64,000 nt of DNA from Sphingobacteriaceae bacterium. Its GTDB lineage: Bacteria; Bacteroidota; Bacteroidia; B-17B0; Aurantibacillaceae. Of this stretch, positions 25,951 through 35,200 are shown one piece after another. Where the stretch lies: positions 186,001-250,000 of the forward strand of contig JADJXI010000017.1 in NCBI GenBank assembly GCA_016715905.1. Direction: 5' to 3'. A model generated the notes under the pieces. The model had not been told where the DNA came from. It ran no database searches and saw only the letters and a list, made by a program, of their open reading frames with translations. Made by a program: the position numbers and the translations under genes. Within the stretch, counting starts at the first letter, position 1, and every line of letters starts with the position of its first letter.

Positions 25951-27104
25951 TTTCAAAAATTATAGTCAACAATAAAAATACTTTATTGTTGACTATTTTT
26001 ATACTGCAATTACAAATATTGACTGGTCAATCATCGTTGGCTGACTCTGTCATTAATTCCTATCATAAATTTAAAGCTTTTAACTACAATTTAAAACGAC
26101 TTTATTTTTCAAGTTCGGATAATATTTGTGACACCTTTTATAGTGAAATTTTTGTAAGAAAAATAAAAGGAGATATTCATTATTTAATCGATTACAAAAA
26201 AAGATTTATTGCGGTAAGAAATACAAAACACTTTGGATATAACGATTTACCAGATAAAAAATTCACGAATTATAAGTTACTTAATTATGATTTTTATCCA
26301 ATTGAAGCTAAACTAAAACCACATTTTATCTTTAACCCTAATGAATTTAGAGATATTCTAAATAACAAAAGCAGCTTAATAATAAATAGGAAAAATTTCA
26401 AAGACTTTATACTTATTGAAACTGTAGATACTCTACGATATTTCAATCAGGATAGTTCGACAATGATAAAATCGAATTTAAATAAGTATTATATTTCAAA
26501 AAAAGATTATAGAATTTTTAAAACGTCAAATCATCCAACTACTATAAATCACGTTGGTGAATCCCATGACTCAATTGTTTATTATTTTAGTTACAAAAAC
26601 TCCAAAAAAAATGAAATAATAAAAACAATAGAAAATTTCATTCCATATAACAGCTCGGTTAAAAATAATAAACAATTGAAGCCGAACATTGAATACTTCC
26701 CTGAATTTTCAGGTAAAGACACTTCAAGTATTTTAATATCATCTAAAGACATTAAGTCCAAATTTGTCCTTGTTGAATTTTGGTACAAAGGATGCTCACC
26801 TTGTATAGCGAACATGAAGAATTTGCAAAAAATAAGAAATTCAATTTCTGAAGCCGACTTACAAATAATTGCTTATAATGAAGATGACCCAATAAATAAA
26901 CAAACAATTTCTATAGTTAAAAAAATAAATAATTCGATTAAATTTCTGTTTAACTATAAAAATTTAACAAAAGCTATACCTGTTGAGTTTTTTCCAACAA
27001 CATATATTTATAGAAATACTGACCGAAAAATTATTTATTACGATGTTGGAGGCGGTTCTGATTATACTCAAAATGTAATTCAAATTATAAAAGAACAGCT
27101 ATAG
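25947..27104 (+). CDS. Secreted thioredoxin-like (TlpA/redoxin) protein
   Basis: The 385-residue product has an N-terminal hydrophobic signal (residues 11-27). A region of about 220 residues with no recognised domain follows (Lys/Tyr/Asn-rich, beta-like). A C-terminal thioredoxin-like domain (about 255-385) completes it, with the active site WYKGCSPC (Cys283 and Cys286) and the cis-Pro region PVEFFPTTYIY. TlpA proteins reduce or shuffle disulfides outside the cytoplasm. The start overlaps the stop of the cysteine-rich lipoprotein gene by 4 bases, so that protein is the obvious candidate substrate. Low GC and Asn/Lys richness fit the island. Confidence 0.75.
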   Translation: MISKIIVNNKNTLLLTIFILQLQILTGQSSLADSVINSYHKFKAFNYNLKRLYFSSSDNICDTFYSEIFVRKIKGDIHYLIDYKKRFIAVRNTKHFGYNDLPDKKFTNYKLLNYDFYPIEAKLKPHFIFNPNEFRDILNNKSSLIINRKNFKDFILIETVDTLRYFNQDSSTMIKSNLNKYYISKKDYRIFKTSNHPTTINHVGESHDSIVYYFSYKNSKKNEIIKTIENFIPYNSSVKNNKQLKPNIEYFPEFSGKDTSSILISSKDIKSKFVLVEFWYKGCSPCIANMKNLQKIRNSISEADLQIIAYNEDDPINKQTISIVKKINNSIKFLFNYKNLTKAIPVEFFPTTYIYRNTDRKIIYYDVGGGSDYTQNVIQIIKEQL

Positions 27105-27116
27105 TTTAAATACCCA

Positions 27117-27301
27117 GCACCTAACAGCACATTTGCCTTATGCGGGGACGTCGGTCATCGCTCGCGCGCAGACAAGTTGTCCCTTCTGGACATTATTTTG
27201 CGGCTCGCTAAAAACCGTGTATCTTCGGTATAGAGTTTTGTCGGGGTAGACAGTTGAATCTTCGGAAACCCAACTGCGCCAGCGCCGAAACCGTTAGGGG
27301 C
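27117..27301 (+). other. attC-like site 3 (end of unit 3)
   Basis: GCACCTAAC (27117-27125) and GTTAGGGGC (27293-27301) bound a 185-base palindromic region. GTAGACAGTTGA, as in site 2, occurs near its right arm, and CGGTCATCGCTCG is shared with site 4. The left box is the exact complement of the start of unit 3 (GTTAGGTGC at 25188). GC-rich blocks stand out from the AT-rich genes. Confidence 0.6.
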
Positions 27302-27328
27302 AAGTGCTATAGACGGACTAACATTTGC

Positions 27329-27359
27329 TTTGACGTTTAATTTATTAGATTTATCTTCG
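27329..27359 (+). promoter_or_regulatory. Candidate promoter inside unit 4
   Basis: TTTG at 27329-27332, a 19-base spacer and TATCTTCG at 27352-27359 (seven of eight consensus positions of TAnnTTTG counting the free ones). It is 16 bases before the lipoprotein ATG, so unit 4 may carry its own promoter. Confidence 0.35.
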
Positions 27360-27375
27360 ATTAAAATATAACTTT

Positions 27376-27879
27376 ATGAACAGACTAATTATCTTCACTG
27401 CGTTTACATTACTGATTTTTATTTCATGTAAAAAGAAAGAAACCGAAACTGAGAATACACCAAGCGTTCCGACACCAGTGCCAGAGTATAATAATATTAC
27501 TCTGACTTTAACTGCAATAGACCTTGTCGGTGGCACAAACACCTATACATTTAATGGTAATCCTGTTTGCAAAATCACTTATCAAGGTTCGACAATAGAC
27601 TCTCTAATATTAAATAGTTCTATTGTTAGTTATACTTCCTCCTCCACCGACTCATTATACTGTATAAATCCGACCAGTACTTATACTACAGTTAATAAAT
27701 CGTTTAAGTTAAAAAATGGTGTAGATAATAATATTGAATTTTGGGACAACGCAGGTATGATTTCAAAATACAAAATCTCTGACCAAGGTTTGTGGATCAC
27801 AGTAGTAAGGAGTACAAAGCCTGGGTACTTGGCTATTGCTTGTTCTGGGAAATTATTTTATGGTATAAAAGCCCTTTAA
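27376..27879 (+). CDS. Small lipoprotein, uncharacterised
   Basis: The 167-residue product has a lipoprotein signal (LLIFISCKKK, lipid Cys at about residue 18). A charged spacer with Glu/Thr/Pro (KKETETENTPSVPTPVPEY) follows, then a beta-strand-rich domain with many Thr, Ser and Asn (ITLTLTAIDLVGG, SIVSYTSSSTDS). No family is recognised. It is the only gene of the 0.7-kb unit 4, the size of a typical integron cassette, and is oriented like the rest of the array. Confidence 0.6.
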   Translation: MNRLIIFTAFTLLIFISCKKKETETENTPSVPTPVPEYNNITLTLTAIDLVGGTNTYTFNGNPVCKITYQGSTIDSLILNSSIVSYTSSSTDSLYCINPTSTYTTVNKSFKLKNGVDNNIEFWDNAGMISKYKISDQGLWITVVRSTKPGYLAIACSGKLFYGIKAL

Positions 27880-27901
27880 AAAATTAAGCATTAAAGCACC
27901 A

Positions 27902-28010
27902 GCCACTAACCAGCAAGCAAGCGTAAGCGGGCGAACTCGGTCATCGCTCGGGCGCAATATTTCGGTAGACGCTGTATCAAAAACAATCTGAGCCTGCTTG
28001 GGAACCTTAC
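27902..28010 (+). other. attC-like site 4 and right edge of the island
   Basis: GCCACTAAC (27902-27910) matches the start of unit 4 (GTTAGGGGC) in eight of nine pairs. The right half is degenerate: the usual AACC before the GTTAG box is present (28003-28006) but is followed by TTAC. AAGCAAGC and GCCTGCTT give a weak stem. Blocks CGGTCATCGCTCG and GGTAGACG are shared with site 3. The right edge coincides with the stop codon of the MFS gene. Confidence 0.5.
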
Positions 28011-29197
28011 TCCACCGCCTTCACTTTCCCAAATAAGAACAGGGCAATAAATGCCAAAATTACTGCACCGTAGCCAAGGTATTTGTATCCTACCAAAGTG
28101 CCATCTGCATTTTGCATAACAATAAATCCGCCTATTAAGGATGACATAGATGTTCCAAATTGTTGGATGGATGAATTGATAATTAAAAAAGCGCCACGTT
28201 GTTTGGGTTCTACTGTAGATGTAACATGCGCTAAATTGATAATCATTCTTGTGCCACTAAAAATAAAGAAGGTGGCCGTTACACTAAGCAAAACAAAAAC
28301 AGAAGAAGTATACAGGTTTGTTATTCCTAAAATTGGTATCAAACTTAAAAAAGTAAGAATGGTAATTACAATTTGTCGGCCGTACTTATCACTCAGTTTC
28401 CCAACCAGCGGAGAAATAAAAGCACTTAACAAGCCACCAACCACATAAACTAAGGGAACTGTGCTTCTGAAATCAAATTTTAAATTAGCCGTAAAATAAT
28501 CCGTTAAAAAAGGAATGATTAAGAAATGAGAACAAACAATAGTGAAAGTAAGAAGCAGTGCTTTTATTTTGTTCGCATCTGACAATAAGTTTTTCAATAA
28601 TTTAACCAAACTCATTTTTGTTGCCGTAGCCAGATGATTGGTAAAATTGGGTACAATAAAAATTACACCCAACCAAACCACAAAACAGATGAAAGACAAA
28701 ACCAGAAATGGTGTACTCCAGGTGTAAGCAGAAGCCAAGTACAAACCTCCGGGCACACCCACAACACTGGCTAGAGAAAAACCTGTCATTAATACCCCCA
28801 TGGCTTGTCCGCGTTTAGATGGATGGATAGCGTCGCCCACAATAGATTGGATAACAGAGCTGGCAATACCGCCAAATAAACCGGTAGCAAATCGGGCAGT
28901 TAATAAAAATGCATAGCTAGTAGAAACACTGCAGAGAAAAGTACAAATGGTAAACCCGGTATAAATTAAAAGTAAAACTTTTTTACGGTCATACAAATCC
29001 ACTTTATTTACAAAAATCAAAGATGAAATAAATGCGCCAAATCCGTAAGAAAATACAAGCACGCCAAATTCTTTTGGTGTTACGCCCCACTCTGCCGTTA
29101 ATAAAGGTTTTAAGGGCATCATAATCATAAAATCAACAATACCGGTAAACTGAATGAAAGCAAGTAACAGCACTAATCGTATTTCTTTTCCGCTCAT
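28007..29197 (-). CDS. Major facilitator superfamily transporter
   Basis: The 396-residue product has twelve predicted transmembrane helices in two halves. It has MFS signatures: the Asp/Arg-Lys loop after helix 2 (NKVDLYDRKKVLLL) and LTARFATGLFGG in helix 4, and GKLSDKYGRQI in the second half. The architecture suits a drug/H+ antiporter or efflux permease (DHA1-like); the substrate is unknown. I start at the ATG 29195-29197 (MSGKEIRL) rather than seven codons upstream. The gene faces the island, and its stop codon is the point where the last attC-like site ends, so insertion did not alter the coding part. Confidence 0.85.
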   Translation of the reverse strand: MSGKEIRLVLLLAFIQFTGIVDFMIMMPLKPLLTAEWGVTPKEFGVLVFSYGFGAFISSLIFVNKVDLYDRKKVLLLIYTGFTICTFLCSVSTSYAFLLTARFATGLFGGIASSVIQSIVGDAIHPSKRGQAMGVLMTGFSLASVVGVPGGLYLASAYTWSTPFLVLSFICFVVWLGVIFIVPNFTNHLATATKMSLVKLLKNLLSDANKIKALLLTFTIVCSHFLIIPFLTDYFTANLKFDFRSTVPLVYVVGGLLSAFISPLVGKLSDKYGRQIVITILTFLSLIPILGITNLYTSSVFVLLSVTATFFIFSGTRMIINLAHVTSTVEPKQRGAFLIINSSIQQFGTSMSSLIGGFIVMQNADGTLVGYKYLGYGAVILAFIALFLFGKVKAVE

Positions 29198-29271
29198 AAT
29201 TAAGCCGCCAAGTTGCAATTAGATTTTTAATAATAGAAACGAATTGAAAATAATTAATAACAATTTTCTTT

Positions 29272-29279
29272 TATCTTTG
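29272..29279 (+). promoter_or_regulatory. Possible -7 box upstream of the FkbM gene
   Basis: TATCTTTG matches the Bacteroidota -7 consensus TAnnTTTG, 90 bases before the methyltransferase start. The nearest TTG lies 25 bases upstream, which is longer than usual, so the call is weak. Confidence 0.3.
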
Positions 29280-29368
29280 TTTAGGTTGAAGTAAAAGCTA
29301 ACAATTATATTTCATTGTTTTTTTTATCCGGAGCCGGAATTTAGTATCCATTAAACAACAAAATACTT

Positions 29369-30199
29369 TTGAATCAAATACTAAAATCTTTTTACAGAAT
29401 AATCCCATTTAAAAGGGAGATCTATAGCGTATTAAAGATTTTTTGGCGACCAAAAGAATCGGTTTATAAGCATCTTTATTTTAAGCAAGCTTTTCAGGTA
29501 AAAATTAATCACACTAAAAAATTTAAAATTCACAACGGTTATCAATTAGAGAATGAAATTTTTTGGGAAGGATTAACCGGAAAGTGGGAAAAAGAATCCA
29601 TTAAGCTTTGGATGCGTTTATGCGAGTTTTCAAATCACATATACGACATAGGAGCAAACACCGGAATATACGCCTTGATTGCTAAAACAATTAATCCCAA
29701 TGCGAAAGTTTATGCTTTTGAACCTCAGCCCTTGTTTTTTAAATTGCTGCAAAAAAATATTGAACTTAATAACTACGATATTAAAGCTTATAGAAATGCT
29801 GTTTCAAACCTTGATGGTAATATTGTTATTGAAGATTATTTAATAGAAAATCACACAATAAATGTAGAAGCCTTACAATTAGACAGCTTCGTTCAGAAAA
29901 ATAATTTGAAAAGCATTGATTTATTGAAAATAGACGTTGAGGCACATGAGCCTCAAGTATTAGAAGGGTTTATGAAGAACTTAGCTCAATTTAAACCCAC
30001 TTTTTTGATTGAAGTTTTGAATGAAGCGGTGGCAGATTATATATACCATGCGGTAAATAAATACGAGTATTTGTATTTCAATATTGATGAGAACAAGGGA
30101 ATTCGGCAAACAAAGAAAATTGAAAAGAGTGATTATTTAAACTATCTGTTATGTAGTAAAGAAACAGCAAAAAAATTAGGACTGACTATTGACCCGTAG
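29369..30199 (+). CDS. FkbM family methyltransferase
   Basis: The 276-residue product has an AdoMet-dependent methyltransferase core. It has motif I IYDIGANTGIYALIA (about 92-106), the acidic end of strand 2 VYAFEPQPLFF (about 116-126) and the FkbM block LKSIDLLKIDVEAHEPQVLEGF (about 190-211). FkbM enzymes methylate hydroxyl groups of sugars or polyketides, often in surface polysaccharide synthesis. The start is TTG (29369-29371), since the next Met lies just before motif I. No glycan genes surround it, so the substrate is open. Confidence 0.85.
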   Translation: MNQILKSFYRIIPFKREIYSVLKIFWRPKESVYKHLYFKQAFQVKINHTKKFKIHNGYQLENEIFWEGLTGKWEKESIKLWMRLCEFSNHIYDIGANTGIYALIAKTINPNAKVYAFEPQPLFFKLLQKNIELNNYDIKAYRNAVSNLDGNIVIEDYLIENHTINVEALQLDSFVQKNNLKSIDLLKIDVEAHEPQVLEGFMKNLAQFKPTFLIEVLNEAVADYIYHAVNKYEYLYFNIDENKGIRQTKKIEKSDYLNYLLCSKETAKKLGLTIDP

Positions 30200-30267
30200 A
30201 TGAATTTGAAAGTTAACTACATAAAGGAATCTGAACTACTTAGCCCAAAATCAATTAAATTCAATAA

Positions 30268-32274
30268 CTAATACTCCCTTACCAAAACATCACTCAATAA
30301 ACTTTCTGTACCGTTTAACATTACGGCTTTTATTCGGAAAGAATAAATATTTCCCATCTGAGGGCTTTGATCTTTGTATGTTCTTTCTTTACCTTCAAGG
30401 GTTTTTAATATTTCTATGTCTTTTCCTTTCTGTTGACGGTAAATAATGAATTTTTCTATTTCTTTGGCCTCGTAATTCCAACTTAATAAAATGTGCTTTT
30501 GTTTGCGGTCTACCTCGGCGTTAAAATCTTTTATTTTAGGCCTGAATCCGCTTTCGTAAAAAATAAATAATTCATTGGAAACCGACTCGTTATTACTTTC
30601 ATCTTTTGATTTAATAACATAACCATACATGGTGCCATTAACAGCTGTTGTATCTAGCATGTAATTTAAGGTATCTGCTGAATTAAGTGCAGCTATCCAT
30701 TCAAATTTTTTATTTTTTGTTCTTCGATAAACTCCATGCTTTAATATTTCTTCTTCTTGTGCAACACTGTATTTTAGTTTTACTCCATTGAGTTTAGCAG
30801 ACACTCCCAGCAAGATTGGCTTCACCGGCGCAATGGTATCTGTTTTTTTAATTTTGATAAAAGGACTTAATTGCGAAGTATTGTAATTACTATCGGTTGC
30901 AGCAATAGCATAATAAGCAAAATGTGATAAATTATCTAAGGCGAGTTTCTCATTAAACACAGTATCACTAATAAAATGGCTGTTAATTTGAACGGGCTCT
31001 TCGTTTAGTGCATTTACTCTGAAAATTTTATAACCGAGCAAATTCTCATCCTTGGGCTTCAACCATTGTAAAGTAATATTTCCATCTCTATCACATTTGC
31101 CATTTAGTCCTTTAGGTACATCAGGAGGAATAGAATCAGTAATCACAACTAATTTAGAAAAGGAAGATAAAGTATCGCCGGCCTGCGTAAGTGCAAAAAC
31201 TTTATAATAATAAGAATGTTTTAAAGCTGTATCGCGATAATTTAAAGCATTTGCAAGTTCAGCTACCGTATTATATTTCCCCGACTCGGTTTTACATTTT
31301 GTGAGGATGAACTTTTGAATAAATTTTGTTTCAGCTGTATCATCCATTCTCCACTTCAAATAAACATCTTTATTGCCCAGAACTTCTACACTATCAAAAA
31401 GCGGAAAAGATTGAATAGGCTGACTGGCGATAGTATTAATTAAATTAGAAGGAGCAGAAAATTCTCCGAAATAATTTAAGCCTCTTACTCGGTACGTGTA
31501 TTGTTTATTTAGTACAGGCATTGTATCTCTATAAAATATTAATTTCTTTTTCTGTTTATTTTCTTCACCCATAAATACTAAAGGTTGTTGATGTACAAAT
31601 TGATAATGTATGTTATCTTCACTTCGTTCTACATAAAATCCCGAATAAAATTCTTGTAAGGCTTTCACATCCCAATTCAATTCCATTTTGTTGTACTTTG
31701 TTTTGTGCGAAACCTGACTCATTTCTTTTTTCGCACTTAATGTTGCAGTATTAATCTCAATCTCCTTAAATTTTTTTAAATTTTTTGGTCCGGTATAATT
31801 CTTTAACACATAGGTATACGTTTGTCCCGAAACAAAATCATTATCTGCAAAATACAATCCGCAAGCTTTTGCAACTTCTCTATCAAAATCGCAGGATAAC
31901 AATAAAAATTCATACATCATTTTTTCGTCTTTTGCTTTTTGCTGCGGTAATTTTTCTTTACTTACATTTCCGAATAAACTTTGATAAGTAAAGCCGAATT
32001 TATTTTTATCTTTTCTAATGAGAGGAAGCCAATGCGCCGTATCGATAATGGAATACGGATAAAATTTATCGAGCAAAATCTTCTCGTTTCCGTTTTTATC
32101 TATACGAGAAATTTGAATTGGCCACTCGGTGTATTTATCCAAATCGGCTTTAGAATTTGGTAGCAAACGAAATAAAACACTGTCCTTTTTAACAAAAAAA
32201 CGGACTTCAAAATTTTGAGCAAATATTGAAAAGGTTAAAGAAAATAAAAAAATATACAAACAAAATAATCTCAT
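30268..32274 (-). CDS. Secreted protein with fibronectin type III-like repeats
   Basis: The 668-residue product has a signal peptide (residues 1-19, ending FSIFAQ). After an N-terminal region of about 190 residues come four or five FnIII-like beta-sandwich repeats. They are visible as recurring phrases of the type LNWDVKALQEFYSGFYVERS, LQWLKPKDENLLGYKIFRV and LSWNYEAKEIEKFIIYRQ, with YRVRGLNYFGEFS-like ends. Such repeats are adhesion or spacer modules on surface or secreted proteins. It begins within the stop codon of the larger secreted gene upstream (TAATG), so the two are translated together. The ligand is unknown. Confidence 0.72.
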   Translation of the reverse strand: MRLFCLYIFLFSLTFSIFAQNFEVRFFVKKDSVLFRLLPNSKADLDKYTEWPIQISRIDKNGNEKILLDKFYPYSIIDTAHWLPLIRKDKNKFGFTYQSLFGNVSKEKLPQQKAKDEKMMYEFLLLSCDFDREVAKACGLYFADNDFVSGQTYTYVLKNYTGPKNLKKFKEIEINTATLSAKKEMSQVSHKTKYNKMELNWDVKALQEFYSGFYVERSEDNIHYQFVHQQPLVFMGEENKQKKKLIFYRDTMPVLNKQYTYRVRGLNYFGEFSAPSNLINTIASQPIQSFPLFDSVEVLGNKDVYLKWRMDDTAETKFIQKFILTKCKTESGKYNTVAELANALNYRDTALKHSYYYKVFALTQAGDTLSSFSKLVVITDSIPPDVPKGLNGKCDRDGNITLQWLKPKDENLLGYKIFRVNALNEEPVQINSHFISDTVFNEKLALDNLSHFAYYAIAATDSNYNTSQLSPFIKIKKTDTIAPVKPILLGVSAKLNGVKLKYSVAQEEEILKHGVYRRTKNKKFEWIAALNSADTLNYMLDTTAVNGTMYGYVIKSKDESNNESVSNELFIFYESGFRPKIKDFNAEVDRKQKHILLSWNYEAKEIEKFIIYRQQKGKDIEILKTLEGKERTYKDQSPQMGNIYSFRIKAVMLNGTESLLSDVLVREY

Positions 32275-35200
32275 TACTTAATTATTGGTCCGCAGTTTTG
32301 ACCGTATTCATAATTGAAATCAAATCTTCCGTCCACTTTTCCACAAATTGCAAAAGGCACAGAAAATGTTCCGTTGAAATAAATTGGTTTTGGAAATTGT
32401 GCATGTAAAATGGATAGCATGCCTCCTTCGAATACTTTAAAATTGAAATCCTCTTCCAATATGCATTTAACTTTAACGGTTTCACAAATTCCGCACACGC
32501 ATACTTCTTTATCATACGGACAATTGAATGGAAATTTAATATAACCATAAACCCGAACCAGAGGGTGAAAAACCAAATAAGCATTCCCTTCTGCTTGAAA
32601 TCCCAAGAACCCTACGTTTTTATCAGTGCGACTACAACGAGCATTTTTACCGTAATTCCGCAACATCATGTCAAAACCTAAATCAAAATCAAATAAGCCT
32701 TCTACATTAAAAAACCAAAAATGAAAATTTTTATAAATATTGGAATGTACTTTGGAGCCTATACATAAACCTTTACCTCGCGATAAATCTTCAGCATCTC
32801 TGCTCACAAATGCATTTCCGAAATGTTGCTGTATAGAATTTGGGGCAGGTAGAGCCGGCTCAATATCATTACCGGTCATAATATAAGTTGGAGTGCCGGC
32901 AAAATTTAAAAATTTAATATTCATAGGTTTTGAAGGTGTTCCAAAACAAACATGCCATTTAGCCGGTTCGGTGTGAAATTTAAAATAACCGGTGCCGGAT
33001 AAAACCTCGTATGCGCTGGCGCTCACTTGTGCTAAAAAATCAAAAGACTTTGCGTCTAAGTCTATATCCATAGCTGCTTTTCCTTTAATTGGAATATCCA
33101 CATCATCAGATTTTGCCAAAGCTCTTATTTCTCCACTTAATCCAATATAACTTAATCCCCAATGCTCATTAAAATTTAATTTTAAAAAATAATCTCCGTT
33201 GCATAAAGTTTCGTTTACGGTAAACTCTCCGCTTGCCCCTGCTTTTAAACCCAGTTTTGTATTTTTATCGGGGGTATATTTTAAAGCAAAAGGGTTATTT
33301 GTATTAAAACTTTTTCTTAATGCTACATATTCCGGCTCCGTTAGTTTATCGGGTTTCATGTGATAAGACACCCCTCCTATAAAATGAGAAAGGGCCATGG
33401 GGGTTCCGGGCACTATATATTTAGAAGGAACCATAAAGTCCAGAAAAAAATATTTAAAATCTTCTTTCCTTCCGAATCCTGCACTTACTGCAATGGGATC
33501 TTGAATTACTTTTACAATTTTTACCTCAGCTTTACCAAAAAAACCTTCACCATACTCTCCAAAATCTTGTTTATGTTCGAAAGAACCTTTTATGGTACAA
33601 GGTAGTGTTTGGACGTCGACACTCACTCCTCCCAAATAAATTCTATCAAACATCCATTTTGTTTTTTTGAAAGTCACTGCCGGTCTAAAATTATCCGCCG
33701 GAAATTGTTCATCTTTCGCTTCGATTTTACCTTTTATATAAACCACTGTGCCAGCACTTATACTCTTTTCGGCCTCATCCACCAGGTTGAATAACATGTT
33801 GAATCCAAGAATTGGCGCTTTATCTTTTATACCAAAAGTGATGCCTTGTAAAGAAACCGGATAACGATGGGTATTTGCCGGATTATTACCACTGGTATTT
33901 AAAGAAAATAAACCACCATGTATAAATGGTTCCTCCGTGCTAATTCTTAAATCACTAAACATCATTGTATTTCCGGCGGTACTGAAATTAGCATGATCAA
34001 ATCCTATTTTACCATTTAGAAGCGCGGTTGGTTTATAGTAACCATTTCTTTTTATAATGCTTATAGAAGAATTATTAGTCAACTCTACATTAGCACCAAA
34101 AACATCCATCTTAAATTCTCTTTCGGGCTTCACCATAAAATTAAAATCCAATTCATTGGTTCCGTAATTGTAAAAGGCTGCTGCTTTATATTTCAAATTT
34201 TGATTTTCATCCGTAATGGGTAAATGCACTAAGCCGGTGAGATGTCCTTCTGATATCTGATTTCTTACAAAACCTACACCCAATTCATCAATAGAATATT
34301 TCCAACCGCTCATACTTCCTTCATTTAAACTTAAGATTGGTTTGCCTTCTATATAACCACTTAAACCGGTTTCATCAATAATAATATTATTAGCTAAAAT
34401 TTGACGACGTTGACCCTGACTTGAAAATTCGGGAGGTAAAGTAATTTTTACCGACTTTAGATAAAAACCTCGCCAGGCATTGAGTGATGGCAAATTTGGA
34501 TTTTCGTATCCTGCAGGAAAAGCCATAACCGGAGAATTTGCATTTATACTCATATCCAAGGTGGCATCATTAACTACAAAAGACCAATCTTTTAACCATC
34601 TTAATTTAAAGGGAGAAATTTTTGCAGAACAAATAAAGTTCTGAATATCTTCCGTATAAACATTAAAAACTGCGCGAACAACAGTATCTTTAGTAATATC
34701 ACCTTTAATTGTAGTTTTTACTTTTTCATTATCATCCGCAACTAACAAGGACTTTCTAAAAATAAATTCGCCACTTAAATTAATGGCTTTAAAACCGCCG
34801 CAATTCCACTCCACCCAATTTTTATTATGTTCAAAAAGATGTAGAGTTACAGCAGAGTTTACTTTAATATATTGTTCTCCCACCAAAAATAATTTGGCCT
34901 GATCGCCATTTAATACACCGCTGGGATTGAATTTTACATTGGAGGCTCGGAAAGCAATTTTTTTTGTTGTGCCGGGAAAATCTATGGCTGCAAAGGCAGA
35001 AAAAGTGGCTTCACTTTTTTTAAACTGCATGGAATCTACCGCAATTACATAGCGCATTGCTCCTTTTTGCTTTATGATTCCAAAGGGCAAGCTGGCTGTT
35101 GAATCGGGACTAAACCACTCAATAAATTTATTTTTATTTTCTACTTCTGTAACCAGCGATATAACTTTAGTAACATCGGGATGAGGAGTTTGCTCAAAAG

